Positions 23,339 to 32,268 of a stretch of DNA of 64,000 bases are shown piece by piece. The stretch lies in NCBI GenBank assembly GCA_023134715.1, contig JAGLUP010000002.1, positions 1 through 64,000 of the forward strand, in the 5' to 3' direction. This stretch comes from Candidatus Parcubacteria bacterium (lineage in GTDB: Bacteria; Patescibacteriota; Minisyncoccia; Minisyncoccales; JAGLUP01). Within the stretch, counting starts at the first letter, position 1. Every line of letters starts with the position of its first letter. The notes under the pieces were generated by a model. It made no database searches and was not told the DNA's origin. It saw nothing but the letters and a program-made list of their open reading frames with translations. A program made the translations under genes and the position numbers.

Positions 23339-25394
23339 TTTTATTAAAATTGTATGTTCGTTGTTGATTATCGGGCTTAACTGGGCTGGGATTTCGGCTG
23401 TGGGGCAGACATTGGCTTATTTCAATGATATTGAAGATTCTCCAAACAATATTTACAGCGCCGCTGTTTTAGATTTTTCTCTTGACTCTGCGTTAGATTT
23501 TGAGCCGGAAGTAATTCCTAATACTCAAAACTCTCTTAGAACTATTACTGTTCAAAATGACGGCAGTTTAGCAGATTTTGAATATAGTGTCAGAGTAGAA
23601 AACGCTACCGGCACTTTATGTAATGATTTAATGCTTGAAGATGGTTTAAGCGGCGTTGCTCAATCCTTAGATAGTTTTATTTCAACGACTACTACTTTTT
23701 TAAGTAAACAAAACTGGACTTTTACAGCAACACTTCCAAATGACGACCCGGCTTTAGAAAATCAATCTTGCGATTTCACTTTTGTTTTTGAAGGAAAAAA
23801 TGGATTTTCAGACATTGAAAAAATTGAAAATACAATAATCAGTGGTCAATGGGGCGCTCATTTGGTAATAAATAAAGTTTATTATAATCCAGACGCTGCT
23901 CATCAAGGGCCGTCCGGCGAAGAAAAATTTGAATGGATAGAGCTTTATAATTCCGGTACTCAACCTGTTAATTTACAGGATTGGGATATTTGTGACAATG
24001 ATGACTGCATGAATATTAATCCTAATGTAGATATTCCAGCTTTAGGATACGCTTTAATTTCTCACGCTAACAGCACCTGGAAGTATTGGGAGATTGATAT
24101 AGATGGAGTAATAACAATTCATCAATTAGGAGGAACGCCTATTGCAATGGATAACACTGCTGATATGCTTATTTTAAAGAATGACAATAACATAATTATT
24201 GACCAGATGAATTGGGGAGCTCCTACTTCTACTTGGCCAAATTATAATTCAGGAGTGGGAATTTGGCATCCTGGAGTGCCTGACGCACCAGAAGGATATA
24301 TGTTGGGCAGGGTGCCGAATGGTCATGATACTGACACGGTTGGTGATTGGCAGGGTTTAGGTCTGCCGAGCGTAACCGGAATAAACGTAAATCCGCTGCA
24401 AGCCGAACATTACGGTTGCTGCGGCAACGGTAATGAGGGTGTTTCTCAAGGTGACTGTCTTACCAGCTGGTACCACGCGCCGGGAGTGTATTACAGCCAG
24501 CAATTAACCATTGGCTGGACAGCGACAACTCCTAATGCTTCCGGTGATGGCGGACTTTCAATTGATATTGCTTATATTACTGATAATGACTGCAGTGGAG
24601 ATATTTCAGGCGGAGACATTTCCTATGCTGTCGCAAGCGGCATAGCCAATAGCGGAAGCTATGTTTGGACTGGCTGGATTAGTGGTTGGGATGGCACTTT
24701 ATGGCAAGATGAAAATAATGATGTTGTTCCGTATTTTTACGGATTCACCTGGATTAAAATAACCGTTACCGGCTCTGAAAATTTTATGCTTAGGGATTCC
24801 GAGGTGAGCATTCCAATGTTTGAACCCCTGCCTCCGGGAATTAGTTTTGAAGACCTTTACTCAATACCCGGAAGCTCTTGCAATAGCTGTAGTTTAGGCG
24901 GCGCGGATGATAGTATAATAACAGGCGGCGATAGTGGCGCGGGCGAGGAAGCGACAACAACAGAAGCTGAAACTGCTGACGCAACTATCGATGAGGCGAC
25001 GACAACAGAGGAAGTGGCGACAACCACGGAACCCGCCGAAAGTCCTGCGGACATTCAGGCGGGCGAGGAAGTGGCAACGACAACAGAAACCGTAAGCACA
25101 ACTACTGACGCAACTAGCGATGAAGCGACTACCACAGAGGAAGTGGCTACAACCACTGAACCCGCCCAAAGCGAAGGCATTCAGGCGGGCGAGGAAGCAA
25201 CAACGACAGAAGAGGTGGTGGCGACAACAACAGATGATGTCATCGAGGAAGCTGCCGAGGAACCTGAGCCAATAATTGAAGTGATTGAACCCGCCGAAAG
25301 TCCTGCGGACATTCAGGCGGGCGGGGAGCCAGCGACTACGCCAGAGGATATTCCTGTTGACGATACTGAAACAGGTGATGGTGAGACAGAATAA
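23328..25394 (+). CDS. Large secreted protein with lamin-tail domain and Thr/Glu-rich repeats
   Basis: 688 residues from ATG 23328, which overlaps sipW by 11 bases. The signal region ends in VGQTLAYFNDIEDSPNN, like the TasA homologues. A beta domain follows, then a lamin-tail (LTD) domain (INKVYYNPD...FEWIELYNSG...DWDICDND...ALISHANSTW). The C-terminal 180 residues are low-complexity (EEATTTE, AESPADIQAGEE repeats), probably a disordered, possibly glycosylated stalk. No membrane anchor is seen. Confidence 0.8.
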   Translation: MRNSFIKIVCSLLIIGLNWAGISAVGQTLAYFNDIEDSPNNIYSAAVLDFSLDSALDFEPEVIPNTQNSLRTITVQNDGSLADFEYSVRVENATGTLCNDLMLEDGLSGVAQSLDSFISTTTTFLSKQNWTFTATLPNDDPALENQSCDFTFVFEGKNGFSDIEKIENTIISGQWGAHLVINKVYYNPDAAHQGPSGEEKFEWIELYNSGTQPVNLQDWDICDNDDCMNINPNVDIPALGYALISHANSTWKYWEIDIDGVITIHQLGGTPIAMDNTADMLILKNDNNIIIDQMNWGAPTSTWPNYNSGVGIWHPGVPDAPEGYMLGRVPNGHDTDTVGDWQGLGLPSVTGINVNPLQAEHYGCCGNGNEGVSQGDCLTSWYHAPGVYYSQQLTIGWTATTPNASGDGGLSIDIAYITDNDCSGDISGGDISYAVASGIANSGSYVWTGWISGWDGTLWQDENNDVVPYFYGFTWIKITVTGSENFMLRDSEVSIPMFEPLPPGISFEDLYSIPGSSCNSCSLGGADDSIITGGDSGAGEEATTTEAETADATIDEATTTEEVATTTEPAESPADIQAGEEVATTTETVSTTTDATSDEATTTEEVATTTEPAQSEGIQAGEEATTTEEVVATTTDDVIEEAAEEPEPIIEVIEPAESPADIQAGGEPATTPEDIPVDDTETGDGETE

Positions 25395-25400
25395 AATATT

Positions 25401-26936
25401 ATGAATAAGACATTTAAAACAATTTTAATAACTTCTATCGCTGTTTTTAGCGCTGGTTTATTAGTCAGTCCTGCTTGTGCTACAACAGGTATTTTAGAAA
25501 TTAACTTTCAGAAAGATCCTTTATTTGGAGAAACTAATTTCATGCCAGGAGATACTATTACGAAATGGGTAGAAGTTATAAATAACACCGGGGGAACTAA
25601 ATCAATCGCGACAGAAGCAATAAACTGGCCTAATTTTCCTGATTATGGCGCTATTCCAAACAATGATTTATCTCGCGCTTTGCTAATAGCCATTAGCGAA
25701 CAAGGAGGTTCTGATTTATATGGAGGCACAACAGGAGAAAAAACTTTATTTCAGTTTTATCAAAATGGTGAAACTTATCTCTCCGATGTAGCCAACAGCA
25801 CTACTACATATTATGATTTTCAAATCAGCTTTCCATCTGAAAAAGGAAACGATTGGCAAAGCAAAACAACCGGCTTTGATATTATAGTCGGTTCTCAAGG
25901 AGAATATACGCCAACTTACGCTTGCAATGATGGAATTGATAATGACGGAGATGGTGAAATTGATTACCCAGACGACCCTGGTTGCGATTCTCCCACAGAT
26001 GACGACGAAGTAGATTCTGCTCCTCCTACTCCACCTGGGGGAGGCGGAGGCGGGGGATTGCCGCCTGGATTAACGATTCGGTATGAAGATACTACTTGCA
26101 TTGGTCCATGTGACGCTATTATTCATTGGCTAACCAGTTATAATGCTACAAGCAGGGTAGTTTATGGAACTGAATCAGGAACATTTGATTTAAATCATCC
26201 GAATTACGGTTACCCATCTACTACATTAGAAACAGATAACATTCCCCCTATAAACGAAAATGGAACTACAAGCCACACAGTAATACTTACTGGTCTTGCA
26301 ACAAGCACTACTTATTATTTCCGATGTGTTTCTCACGCTTCACCGGCAACAGTTGGGTTTGAGCATAGCTTTACTACTTTAGCTTTAGGAGAAGGCGACC
26401 CTTGTTGCGGGGAACTTCCAACACCTCCAGCGCCCCCAACACCACCAACACCACCGATTCCGCCATCGCCTCCAATAGCGGAAGCTCCACCTATAATAGA
26501 AGGAACTCCTGCTTTGCCTGGCGAGGCTCCAGCAGAACTAACTGATGAGGAAAAAATTGAAGAAATTGAAGAAAAAATAAAAGAATTAGAAGCCGCCATA
26601 ACTCAAGTTGAAGAAGAGTCAGAATCTAATTTAGATAAATTTTTAGCGGCAATTGGCGGTCTCTTTGACATAGAAAACAGTTGTCTTATCTTAACTATTT
26701 TAGCAATCATATTAACTGTTTTGTTTATTTTATCAAGAAAGAAAAAGAGGGAGGAGGAAAAGAAATATATGGACTTAATTGTTGTTTTGCTTGTCTTGAT
26801 TATTTTAGCGCTCTTATTTAAATGCCTATATTTAATTATTCCTATACTTCTCTTAATCGGCGTTCTTATTTACGAAATACTAAAAAAAAAGAAAAAGAAA
26901 AAAGGTGAATTCATTGTTGAAGAAAATAGATTTTAA
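25401..26936 (+). CDS. Cell-surface anchored protein with Pro-rich linker and C-terminal TM helices
   Basis: 511 residues: a signal peptide (ILITSIAVFSAGLLVSPACA), a TasA-like beta domain (NFMPGDTITKWVEVINNTGG), an Asp-rich loop DGIDNDGDGEIDYPDDPGC resembling a calcium site, a glycine/proline linker, a fibronectin-like domain (VILTGLATSTTYYFRCVSH), a PPTPPTPP linker, a coiled coil (EEKIEEIEEKIKELEAAI) and two C-terminal TM regions with lysine-rich ends. It may anchor the fibre/adhesin assembly to the membrane. Last gene of the locus. Confidence 0.75.
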   Translation: MNKTFKTILITSIAVFSAGLLVSPACATTGILEINFQKDPLFGETNFMPGDTITKWVEVINNTGGTKSIATEAINWPNFPDYGAIPNNDLSRALLIAISEQGGSDLYGGTTGEKTLFQFYQNGETYLSDVANSTTTYYDFQISFPSEKGNDWQSKTTGFDIIVGSQGEYTPTYACNDGIDNDGDGEIDYPDDPGCDSPTDDDEVDSAPPTPPGGGGGGGLPPGLTIRYEDTTCIGPCDAIIHWLTSYNATSRVVYGTESGTFDLNHPNYGYPSTTLETDNIPPINENGTTSHTVILTGLATSTTYYFRCVSHASPATVGFEHSFTTLALGEGDPCCGELPTPPAPPTPPTPPIPPSPPIAEAPPIIEGTPALPGEAPAELTDEEKIEEIEEKIKELEAAITQVEEESESNLDKFLAAIGGLFDIENSCLILTILAIILTVLFILSRKKKREEEKKYMDLIVVLLVLIILALLFKCLYLIIPILLLIGVLIYEILKKKKKKKGEFIVEENRF

Positions 26937-26958
26937 ATTTGTAAAATTTCAAAAATAA

Positions 26959-26985
26959 AAACTCCGCCAAGGCGGAGTTTTTTAA
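26959..26985 (+). terminator. Intrinsic terminator of the TasA/SipW locus
   Basis: AACTCCGCC pairs with GGCGGAGTT over AA, followed by a T6 run. Confidence 0.9.
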
Positions 26986-26998
26986 TCTCTAAAAATCT

Positions 26999-27355
26999 TT
27001 ATTTTAGATTATTTTTTTCTTTATAAATCCACTTGCCTTTTTTTTTGGCAAGAGACATGATAGCAGAATGTTTTTCAATTTCAGTAAATTCTTTAGGGGT
27101 ATAGCCAATAATATCCATGGCAATTTTATAAGTAATATCATCCCGAATATCAGTAAGCAAGTCCAATCTTTGGTCAAAATTTCTTTTATTAAAGTCAGGA
27201 GAAATAACAACTAAATCTACATCACTATGCTTAGTAGGTTTCCCCCAAGCAAAAGAACCAAATAAAAGCACTCCCTTTATTTTAATTTTTTCTTCAAGGT
27301 TTTGGATGTAGTGATTAACTATTTTCTTGGGAAATTTTATTGTTTTTGCAACCAT
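26999..27355 (-). CDS. MNT-type nucleotidyltransferase, second copy
   Basis: 118 residues, clear paralogue of 18056-18406 with GSFAWGKPTKHSDVDLVVISPDF intact (GS and DxD). It differs mainly in the middle and has a four-residue longer C-terminus. Its HEPN partner is reduced to a 50-codon remnant (27337-27489), so this antitoxin may now be orphaned. Confidence 0.85.
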   Translation of the reverse strand: MVAKTIKFPKKIVNHYIQNLEEKIKIKGVLLFGSFAWGKPTKHSDVDLVVISPDFNKRNFDQRLDLLTDIRDDITYKIAMDIIGYTPKEFTEIEKHSAIMSLAKKKGKWIYKEKNNLK

Positions 27356-27489
27356 AAAAAAAGTTTTTTAGTTTTTTCCAAATAAATTTTGGTAAAATTT
27401 TTGTCAGGATTAGATAAGGGCTCATAAATTAAATCTGGATAGCGCGATTTAAGATAATATTTATTAAGTTTTTTGAGAATGTCATTCAT
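27337..27489 (-). pseudogene. HEPN gene remnant with in-frame internal deletion
   Basis: Reads MNDILKK directly joined to LNKYYLKSRYPDLIYEP and on to FLWLQKQ. Compared with the intact HEPN protein at 18385-18780, about 78 residues between ILKK and FYLRSRYPD are missing, yet the frame, start, stop and overlap with MNT are kept. The upstream sequence is also homologous to that of the intact pair. Confidence 0.8.
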
Positions 27490-27548
27490 TATTTATATTA
27501 TACTAAATTTAATTCTTTTGTCAAAAATTATTTAATTATAAAACTATT

Positions 27549-29330
27549 CTAAAGTTGGATTTGGTAAACGGTTGAGCCGTTTAAGAGATAAATTGTTTTA
27601 CTGTCTTCAGATATAGAAAAATCCTTTAAATCGTCAAATTTATCGCTCTGATACTGCTTAATTATTTCTCCGGTTTTACTAAGAATAATAAGACGGTTCT
27701 TAGATGGTTCAAGGATATAAAGCTCGGGAGAGCGAGAATCAGTAAAAATCTTAGACGGTTTTTCTAATTTAGGATAAAAATCAAGAGTCAGGGTTTCTTT
27801 ATAAGAGCCAATATAATATCTATCAATTTGATTATCTTTGGTTAAAATCCAAATACTTCCGTCTATAGTCATGCTTTTAGCTTGAGTGGTTTTTTCAGAA
27901 GATTTTAACCAAATTTGGGAAGCTCCCCATTGAGAATTTCCCAAATAAGGATATCTTATAATCTCGCCGGATTGCTTGTCTAAAAAATATAAGCTAGAAC
28001 GAAAAGAGCAAGCCAAATCCATCTTAAAATCATTAGGCGGTTCTTTTCCCGCTGGACAGGAGGGTTTCTCTTGTTTTGGAAAATCGCCTGAATAAAGCTC
28101 GGGCTGGTCAATGTTTTTTATTTTATTTAAATCTTCAAGCTGTTTTTCAATAGAATCCTTTAGGCCTAAAATTTCATCTTTTTGGGAACTTTTTTGTTCT
28201 GTTAAAGGTATAATTTCTTGCAGCGCCTCTTGAAATAAAAGATTTGCCTCTTTTTCATTTTTGATGATTAAAAAGCTTTCTGCCTGAAGAGTTTTTTCTT
28301 TTACACTTTCTATTTTATTTTGGAAATCTTTTATTTTTTCTTCTTGCTCTTTTTTGAATAAAGTAAATCCTAAGGCAAGAACAATAATTAAGCCAAAAAC
28401 TAAAATTAAATTTCTATTAATCTTTTTTTTATTTTTTGAAAAAGATAAAGTTAATTTTTCTTTAATCGGGGGAAAGGTGGGAAACTTTAAATTAGGAGTT
28501 TTGACTTCAGGAGTTTTAAAAACAGGGATTTTAAAACCAGGTATTTTAATTTTTGGAAATTTAATTTTTTGACTAAGCTTAGAAATAAAAGCAAAATTAA
28601 AATTTAAGCGGGACTCTTTGTCTTTTTCAAAGGTTATCGCTTCTTTTAATAAAGTTTTTGAAGTTAGATTGATTAAAACGCAAATGCCGGAGATTTCTTT
28701 AAAGATTTTTTCTTTATTTTTCAGGATTTTTTTTACAGGCTCTGTCGATTCAGCTATTTCTTCTGTTATTTTCTCCAATTCAAAGGCCTCGGAAACTTGA
28801 GCAGATAAAATTAGAATTTTATCATTCTGAATCGCTTTGCCGCTTACAATATTTCCAAAAACCTTCAAAGGATAGGGTTCAATCTCCTGAGAGTCCAGAT
28901 TTTTGCCAATATTAAAAATCTGGCCGGACCTTAATAAAAAAATTTTAGATTTTCCAATTTTAGCAAAATTAAGCTCTGAATTCGCGCTTAAAGATTTGGG
29001 GCTGATAGCAAGAATGGTAAATTGAATATTTCCCAACCAGCTTACATCTCCTTTTTTTGTCTGTTGAGACAAAAACTCATTTGCTTTTTTCAGGGCTTGT
29101 TTTAACGATTGCTCTGGAGAACGCTGCAGAGAATAATAATATTCTTTTTTAATAAGAGAAGCCAAATCATTTAAAAATCGGGAGTGCTGGGGCAGGGCAT
29201 TGCCAAGCTCGCCCACAATAAACAAGTTTCCCAGCCGTTTTTCCGCTTCGTTTTCCGGTTCATAAATAAAGCTGTCAAAAAGGATTTCTTCTTTTGCCTT
29301 AGGATTAAAATGTAGGTCAAAAATATTCAT
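27549..29330 (-). CDS. Membrane protein with N-terminal PP2C-like region and C-terminal beta-propeller-like region
   Basis: 593 residues. Residues 1-240 resemble a degenerate PP2C phosphatase layout (LFIVGELGNALPQHSRFLNDL, QFTILAI, KIGKSKIFLLRSGQI), without obvious metal aspartates. A repeated PGFKIPVFKTPEVKTP linker precedes a TM helix (NLILVFGLIIVLALGFTLF), a coiled coil, and a C-terminal part with repeated strands (SGEIIRYPYLG, NRLIILSKTGEIIKQY). Possibly an envelope sensor; function unknown. Read divergently from the TetR gene. Confidence 0.65.
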   Translation of the reverse strand: MNIFDLHFNPKAKEEILFDSFIYEPENEAEKRLGNLFIVGELGNALPQHSRFLNDLASLIKKEYYYSLQRSPEQSLKQALKKANEFLSQQTKKGDVSWLGNIQFTILAISPKSLSANSELNFAKIGKSKIFLLRSGQIFNIGKNLDSQEIEPYPLKVFGNIVSGKAIQNDKILILSAQVSEAFELEKITEEIAESTEPVKKILKNKEKIFKEISGICVLINLTSKTLLKEAITFEKDKESRLNFNFAFISKLSQKIKFPKIKIPGFKIPVFKTPEVKTPNLKFPTFPPIKEKLTLSFSKNKKKINRNLILVFGLIIVLALGFTLFKKEQEEKIKDFQNKIESVKEKTLQAESFLIIKNEKEANLLFQEALQEIIPLTEQKSSQKDEILGLKDSIEKQLEDLNKIKNIDQPELYSGDFPKQEKPSCPAGKEPPNDFKMDLACSFRSSLYFLDKQSGEIIRYPYLGNSQWGASQIWLKSSEKTTQAKSMTIDGSIWILTKDNQIDRYYIGSYKETLTLDFYPKLEKPSKIFTDSRSPELYILEPSKNRLIILSKTGEIIKQYQSDKFDDLKDFSISEDSKTIYLLNGSTVYQIQL

Positions 29331-29372
29331 TACTTTATTATACTATAATATCCTTATTATCCACAAGTGGAC

Positions 29373-29430
29373 TATTGACAGGCAGGGATGGTCAGGTTAT
29401 TCTAAAATAATCACTTACCGAGCGGTAAGT
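29373..29430 (+). promoter_or_regulatory. TetR-gene promoter with palindromic operator
   Basis: TTGACA (29373-29378) and TATTCT (29396-29401), 17-base spacer. ACTTACCG-AG-CGGTAAGT (29413-29430) is a perfect 8+8 palindrome over the expected transcription start and five bases before the ATG. TTACCG/CGGTAA half-sites are typical of TetR-family operators, so autorepression is likely. Confidence 0.75.
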
Positions 29431-29435
29431 AAATA

Positions 29436-30029
29436 ATGAAAATGAATATTGCTGCTGATTCTAAAAAACGAATATTTGAAACCGCGTCGGAGCTTTTTTC
29501 CGAGTTTGGTTTTCTGGGAATTTCGATGGGAAGCATTGCTAAACATTTGAATATTACCAAAGCCGCTCTTTACTATCATTTTAAAAGTAAAAAAGAATTA
29601 TACCTGAAAGTGCTGGAAAATTCTTATGAAAATTTATTTAAAACTATAAATAGGGGAGTGGAACAAGCAGAGACCTCGGAACAAAAGCTTTCTCTGTTAA
29701 TTCAAAACTATCTTTGTTTTGGTTTAAAAGAAAAAAATCTCATTAAATCATGTTTTTTGAAAAGCCCTGACCTTGACTTTGAGATTATAGATTATACTGC
29801 CAACTTGAGAAAAAAAATTAATACTCAATTTCAGGCCTCTCTGAAAGAAATATTTAAAGAAAAAAAATGGAAGGGGAATGTAGATTTAAAATTTACTACT
29901 TTATTTCTTTTAGGAACAATGGACGGATTGATACTGGAAGCAGGCTTGTTCAATAAAAAATTGAATATAAAAAAGAAAAGCTCTCAAATTTTAAAAATTA
30001 TCAGTCCTAATTTTGAAAAGGTCGAATAA
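29436..30029 (+). CDS. TetR/AcrR family transcriptional regulator
   Basis: N-terminal helix-turn-helix SKKRIFETASELFSEFGFLGISMGSIAKHLNITKAALYYHFKSKKELY is textbook TetR, read here over residues 9-57. The C-terminal ligand domain is unassigned. Start ATG 29436 lies just after a palindromic operator; ATG 29442 is an alternative. The divergent 27.5-29.3 kb gene and the downstream membrane genes are candidate targets. Confidence 0.92.
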   Translation: MKMNIAADSKKRIFETASELFSEFGFLGISMGSIAKHLNITKAALYYHFKSKKELYLKVLENSYENLFKTINRGVEQAETSEQKLSLLIQNYLCFGLKEKNLIKSCFLKSPDLDFEIIDYTANLRKKINTQFQASLKEIFKEKKWKGNVDLKFTTLFLLGTMDGLILEAGLFNKKLNIKKKSSQILKIISPNFEKVE

Positions 30030-30064
30030 TAAATAATAATAAATTCACCCAGTGAAACAAAACT

Positions 30065-30160
30065 ATGTCTTTAACAGATCCAATTGTTTTAGTAGCTATT
30101 GTGGTAGTTGTTGGCGGCGTTCTTTATTACCTCAAAACAACCAATAAACTTCCATTTTAA
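30065..30160 (+). CDS. Very small single-TM protein (31 aa)
   Basis: MSLTDPIVLVAIVVVVGGVLYYLKTTNKLPF: one clear TM helix with a short basic tail. It lies between the TetR gene and a strong terminator. Too short for homology inference; called from the hydrophobic pattern and the isolated position. Confidence 0.45.
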   Translation: MSLTDPIVLVAIVVVVGGVLYYLKTTNKLPF

Positions 30161-30167
30161 TTAAAAA

Positions 30168-30214
30168 ATCAACCCCCCTCTTTTGCGCAAGCGCGAAAAG
30201 AGGGGGGTTTCTTG
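30168..30214 (+). terminator. Strong intrinsic terminator
   Basis: AACCCCCCTCTTTT (30171-30184) pairs with AAAAGAGGGGGGTT (30196-30209), with GCGC at the loop. T-rich flanks on both sides. Confidence 0.9.
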
Positions 30215-30264
30215 TTTTAATTTTAAAAATATAATATAATAAGCATATACACCCCGTAGGAAAT

Positions 30265-30369
30265 ATGAATAGTTTAATAGATTTTTTAACTTTTGTAATT
30301 GTTCTTGTTGTCGCCTGGTGGTATTTAACTAAGTTTGTCCACACAGGAGTAGCGGGAATAGGATTTTAA
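30265..30369 (+). CDS. Very small single-TM protein (34 aa)
   Basis: MNSLIDFLTFVIVLVVAWWYLTKF followed by VHTGVAGIGF: one TM helix. It ends one base before the next ATG, so it is the first gene of the 30.3-34.8 kb membrane-protein operon. Confidence 0.55.
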   Translation: MNSLIDFLTFVIVLVVAWWYLTKFVHTGVAGIGF

Positions 30370-30370
30370 T

Positions 30371-30724
30371 ATGGCATACAAATCAATTTTTGGCTGGATT
30401 TTATTATTTGCCGGGCTTTTTGTAATTGGCTGGGGTCTTTATTCTTCTTATAATATCTTTACCGTTAAAACACCTGTTCCGGAAATTTTTTCTTTACCTG
30501 CTGAGAACAACGAGAAAATCAATAATTCTTCTGGAAATTTAACCCCTGAAGAACAAATGCAGGAAGCGATGGATGAACAAATGGAAAAACAATTAGGAAA
30601 AATGCTTCCCAAGGATACCTTGCCTAAACTTTTAAATCTTGTCGCTTGGTCAATTTTTGCGGGAATTTTAATTTTTGCCGGAGGTCAAATATCAGGCACA
30701 GGTATTAAACTAATAAAATTATAA
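30371..30724 (+). CDS. Hypothetical membrane protein, two TM helices
   Basis: 117 residues: TM helix (IFGWILLFAGLFVIGWGLY), an acidic extracytoplasmic or cytoplasmic stretch (PEEQMQEAMDEQMEKQLG) and a second TM helix (VAWSIFAGILIFAGGQISG). No known family. Part of a run of membrane genes ending in a ClpC-like ATPase. Confidence 0.65.
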   Translation: MAYKSIFGWILLFAGLFVIGWGLYSSYNIFTVKTPVPEIFSLPAENNEKINNSSGNLTPEEQMQEAMDEQMEKQLGKMLPKDTLPKLLNLVAWSIFAGILIFAGGQISGTGIKLIKL

Positions 30725-30727
30725 ATT

Positions 30728-31111
30728 ATGGAACAAAGCATAGTGTTTCAATTTATTGTTTGGTATTTTTTTGAAACGCCAAAAGAGATACTAAAGACAT
30801 GGCGAAATTTTCTTTTGTTTAATTTTAATTATTTTTCCATTCCCTTGCTTCTAAAAACTCTTTTTTCTCATTGGCGAAAATATAAATATTCTTATGGCAG
30901 GGGATTTGACATCCATAGATATTTTGATACTTTTAGCTTTAATATTATTTCGCGGGGAATAGGCGCGGTTGTCAGAATTTTTGTAATTATTGCCGGGATT
31001 GTTTGTGAAATTTTAGTTTTGATTCTCGGAGCAATTATATTCATCGGGTGGTTAATGCTGCCTGTTTTTTTAATTCTGGGATTTTATTACGGCCTTAAAA
31101 TCTTATTATAA
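30728..31111 (+). CDS. Hypothetical membrane protein, conserved CPR type
   Basis: 127 residues, with amphipathic N-terminal half (WYFFETPKEILKTWRNFLLFNFNYFSIPLLLKTLF, read in parts) and C-terminal TM helices (GAVVRIFVIIAGIVCEILVLILG; FIGWLMLPVFLILGFYYG). I recall similar proteins next to ClpC-like genes in CPR genomes but no function is known. Confidence 0.65.
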   Translation: MEQSIVFQFIVWYFFETPKEILKTWRNFLLFNFNYFSIPLLLKTLFSHWRKYKYSYGRGFDIHRYFDTFSFNIISRGIGAVVRIFVIIAGIVCEILVLILGAIIFIGWLMLPVFLILGFYYGLKILL

Positions 31112-31120
31112 ATAAATTTT

Positions 31121-32266
31121 ATGTTTATTAAATTATTCAATTGGTTGATAAAAAGAACGCCTTATTGTTTTGCTATCGGTTTTCTTTCAAAAATTTGGGG
31201 TATTTTAGCTGCCTTTTTTGGACTTTTCTTTGTTATTGTTCAGCTTGAGTATGAATCTTTTGAAATATTAAAATTATTTATTTACAGTTTTACAATATTA
31301 GTAATAATTGTTAGTTTGTTTTGTTTTTTAAGATATGGTCTTCTCAGAAAATTTTTAGGAAAAAAATATGAAAAAAAAGAATTTAGAATTCTTAATGATA
31401 ATATTTTAAAGGGTCATTTTCGTCCTAATATCTCTGCCGCAACTCTTCTTGAATCGCTTGAGTCACTTAAAAAAATAAATCTATGGATTGGAACATTATT
31501 TATACAAGTGAGCGTTATAACAATAAGCGGCCTTATTTTAATAGATAGGTTAGCTAACGAAGAATTTAAAAATGTCCTTGTTATTCTTATCGGGGGATGT
31601 ATTAGTATGACAATAGGTTTTATATGCATACTTATTCTTTCTGAATTACTTAGTTCTCCTGTTAGAAAAGAGTGTAAAATGCTTTTAGCCGCTAAAGGCA
31701 AATATTTTGAAAATTCTTATTTTTTAACCTTAAGAACTAAATCGAAATTCTTTATTGTCGTAATGGGATTAGCTTTAGCTATAGTTTTATCTCTTTCTTC
31801 TTCTCTTAATCCAACTCTTATAATATTTTCTATTTCTGCCCTAATCATTGCTGGCTTATTAAGCGAATTAATATTTAAATCTATTTATAATTCCTTAATG
31901 GAAATTGAAGAATCGACAAAAAAATTAATTAAAAGAAAAAAAGTTTCATTTTGCACAGGCAGTTTAGACAAAGAAATCATAGATTTATCTGAAAATCTTA
32001 ATTTGACTGCTAATGAGATTTATATTACCAGACAAGCCCTTGAAGAAGAAAAGACGTCTTTGGAAATTAAGGTTAACGCCAGAACAAGGGAATTGAAAGA
32101 ACTTACTCAAAGCTTGGACCAGAAAGTAAAACAAAGAACAAAAGAGCTTCAGGACAGAGTAGATGAACTGGAAAGGTTTCACAAGCTAACTGTTGGCAGG
32201 GAAGTGAAGATGATAGAATTAAAAAAAGAAATCAAAGAATTAAAAAAAATTCACCCAGTGAAATAA
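31121..32266 (+). CDS. Multi-TM protein with C-terminal coiled coil
   Basis: 381 residues. Six or so TM helices in the first 265 residues, then a HAMP-like stretch and a long coiled coil rich in RTRELKELTQSL and RTKELQDRVDELERFHKL. Such segments usually couple sensors to kinases, but no kinase domain follows. It ends three bases before the ClpC-like gene, so it may transmit a signal to, or tether, that ATPase. Confidence 0.6.
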   Translation: MFIKLFNWLIKRTPYCFAIGFLSKIWGILAAFFGLFFVIVQLEYESFEILKLFIYSFTILVIIVSLFCFLRYGLLRKFLGKKYEKKEFRILNDNILKGHFRPNISAATLLESLESLKKINLWIGTLFIQVSVITISGLILIDRLANEEFKNVLVILIGGCISMTIGFICILILSELLSSPVRKECKMLLAAKGKYFENSYFLTLRTKSKFFIVVMGLALAIVLSLSSSLNPTLIIFSISALIIAGLLSELIFKSIYNSLMEIEESTKKLIKRKKVSFCTGSLDKEIIDLSENLNLTANEIYITRQALEEEKTSLEIKVNARTRELKELTQSLDQKVKQRTKELQDRVDELERFHKLTVGREVKMIELKKEIKELKKIHPVK

Positions 32267-32268
32267 AT

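Noticed and set aside
24857-25169. Ser/Val- and Cys/Gly-rich minus-strand frames
   Set aside because: Shadows of the low-complexity TTTEE repeats of the secreted protein.
24950-25380. Repeat-rich stretch as a possible non-coding repeat array
   Set aside because: The repeats stay in frame and encode a TTTEE/AESPADIQAGEE stalk in a secreted protein.
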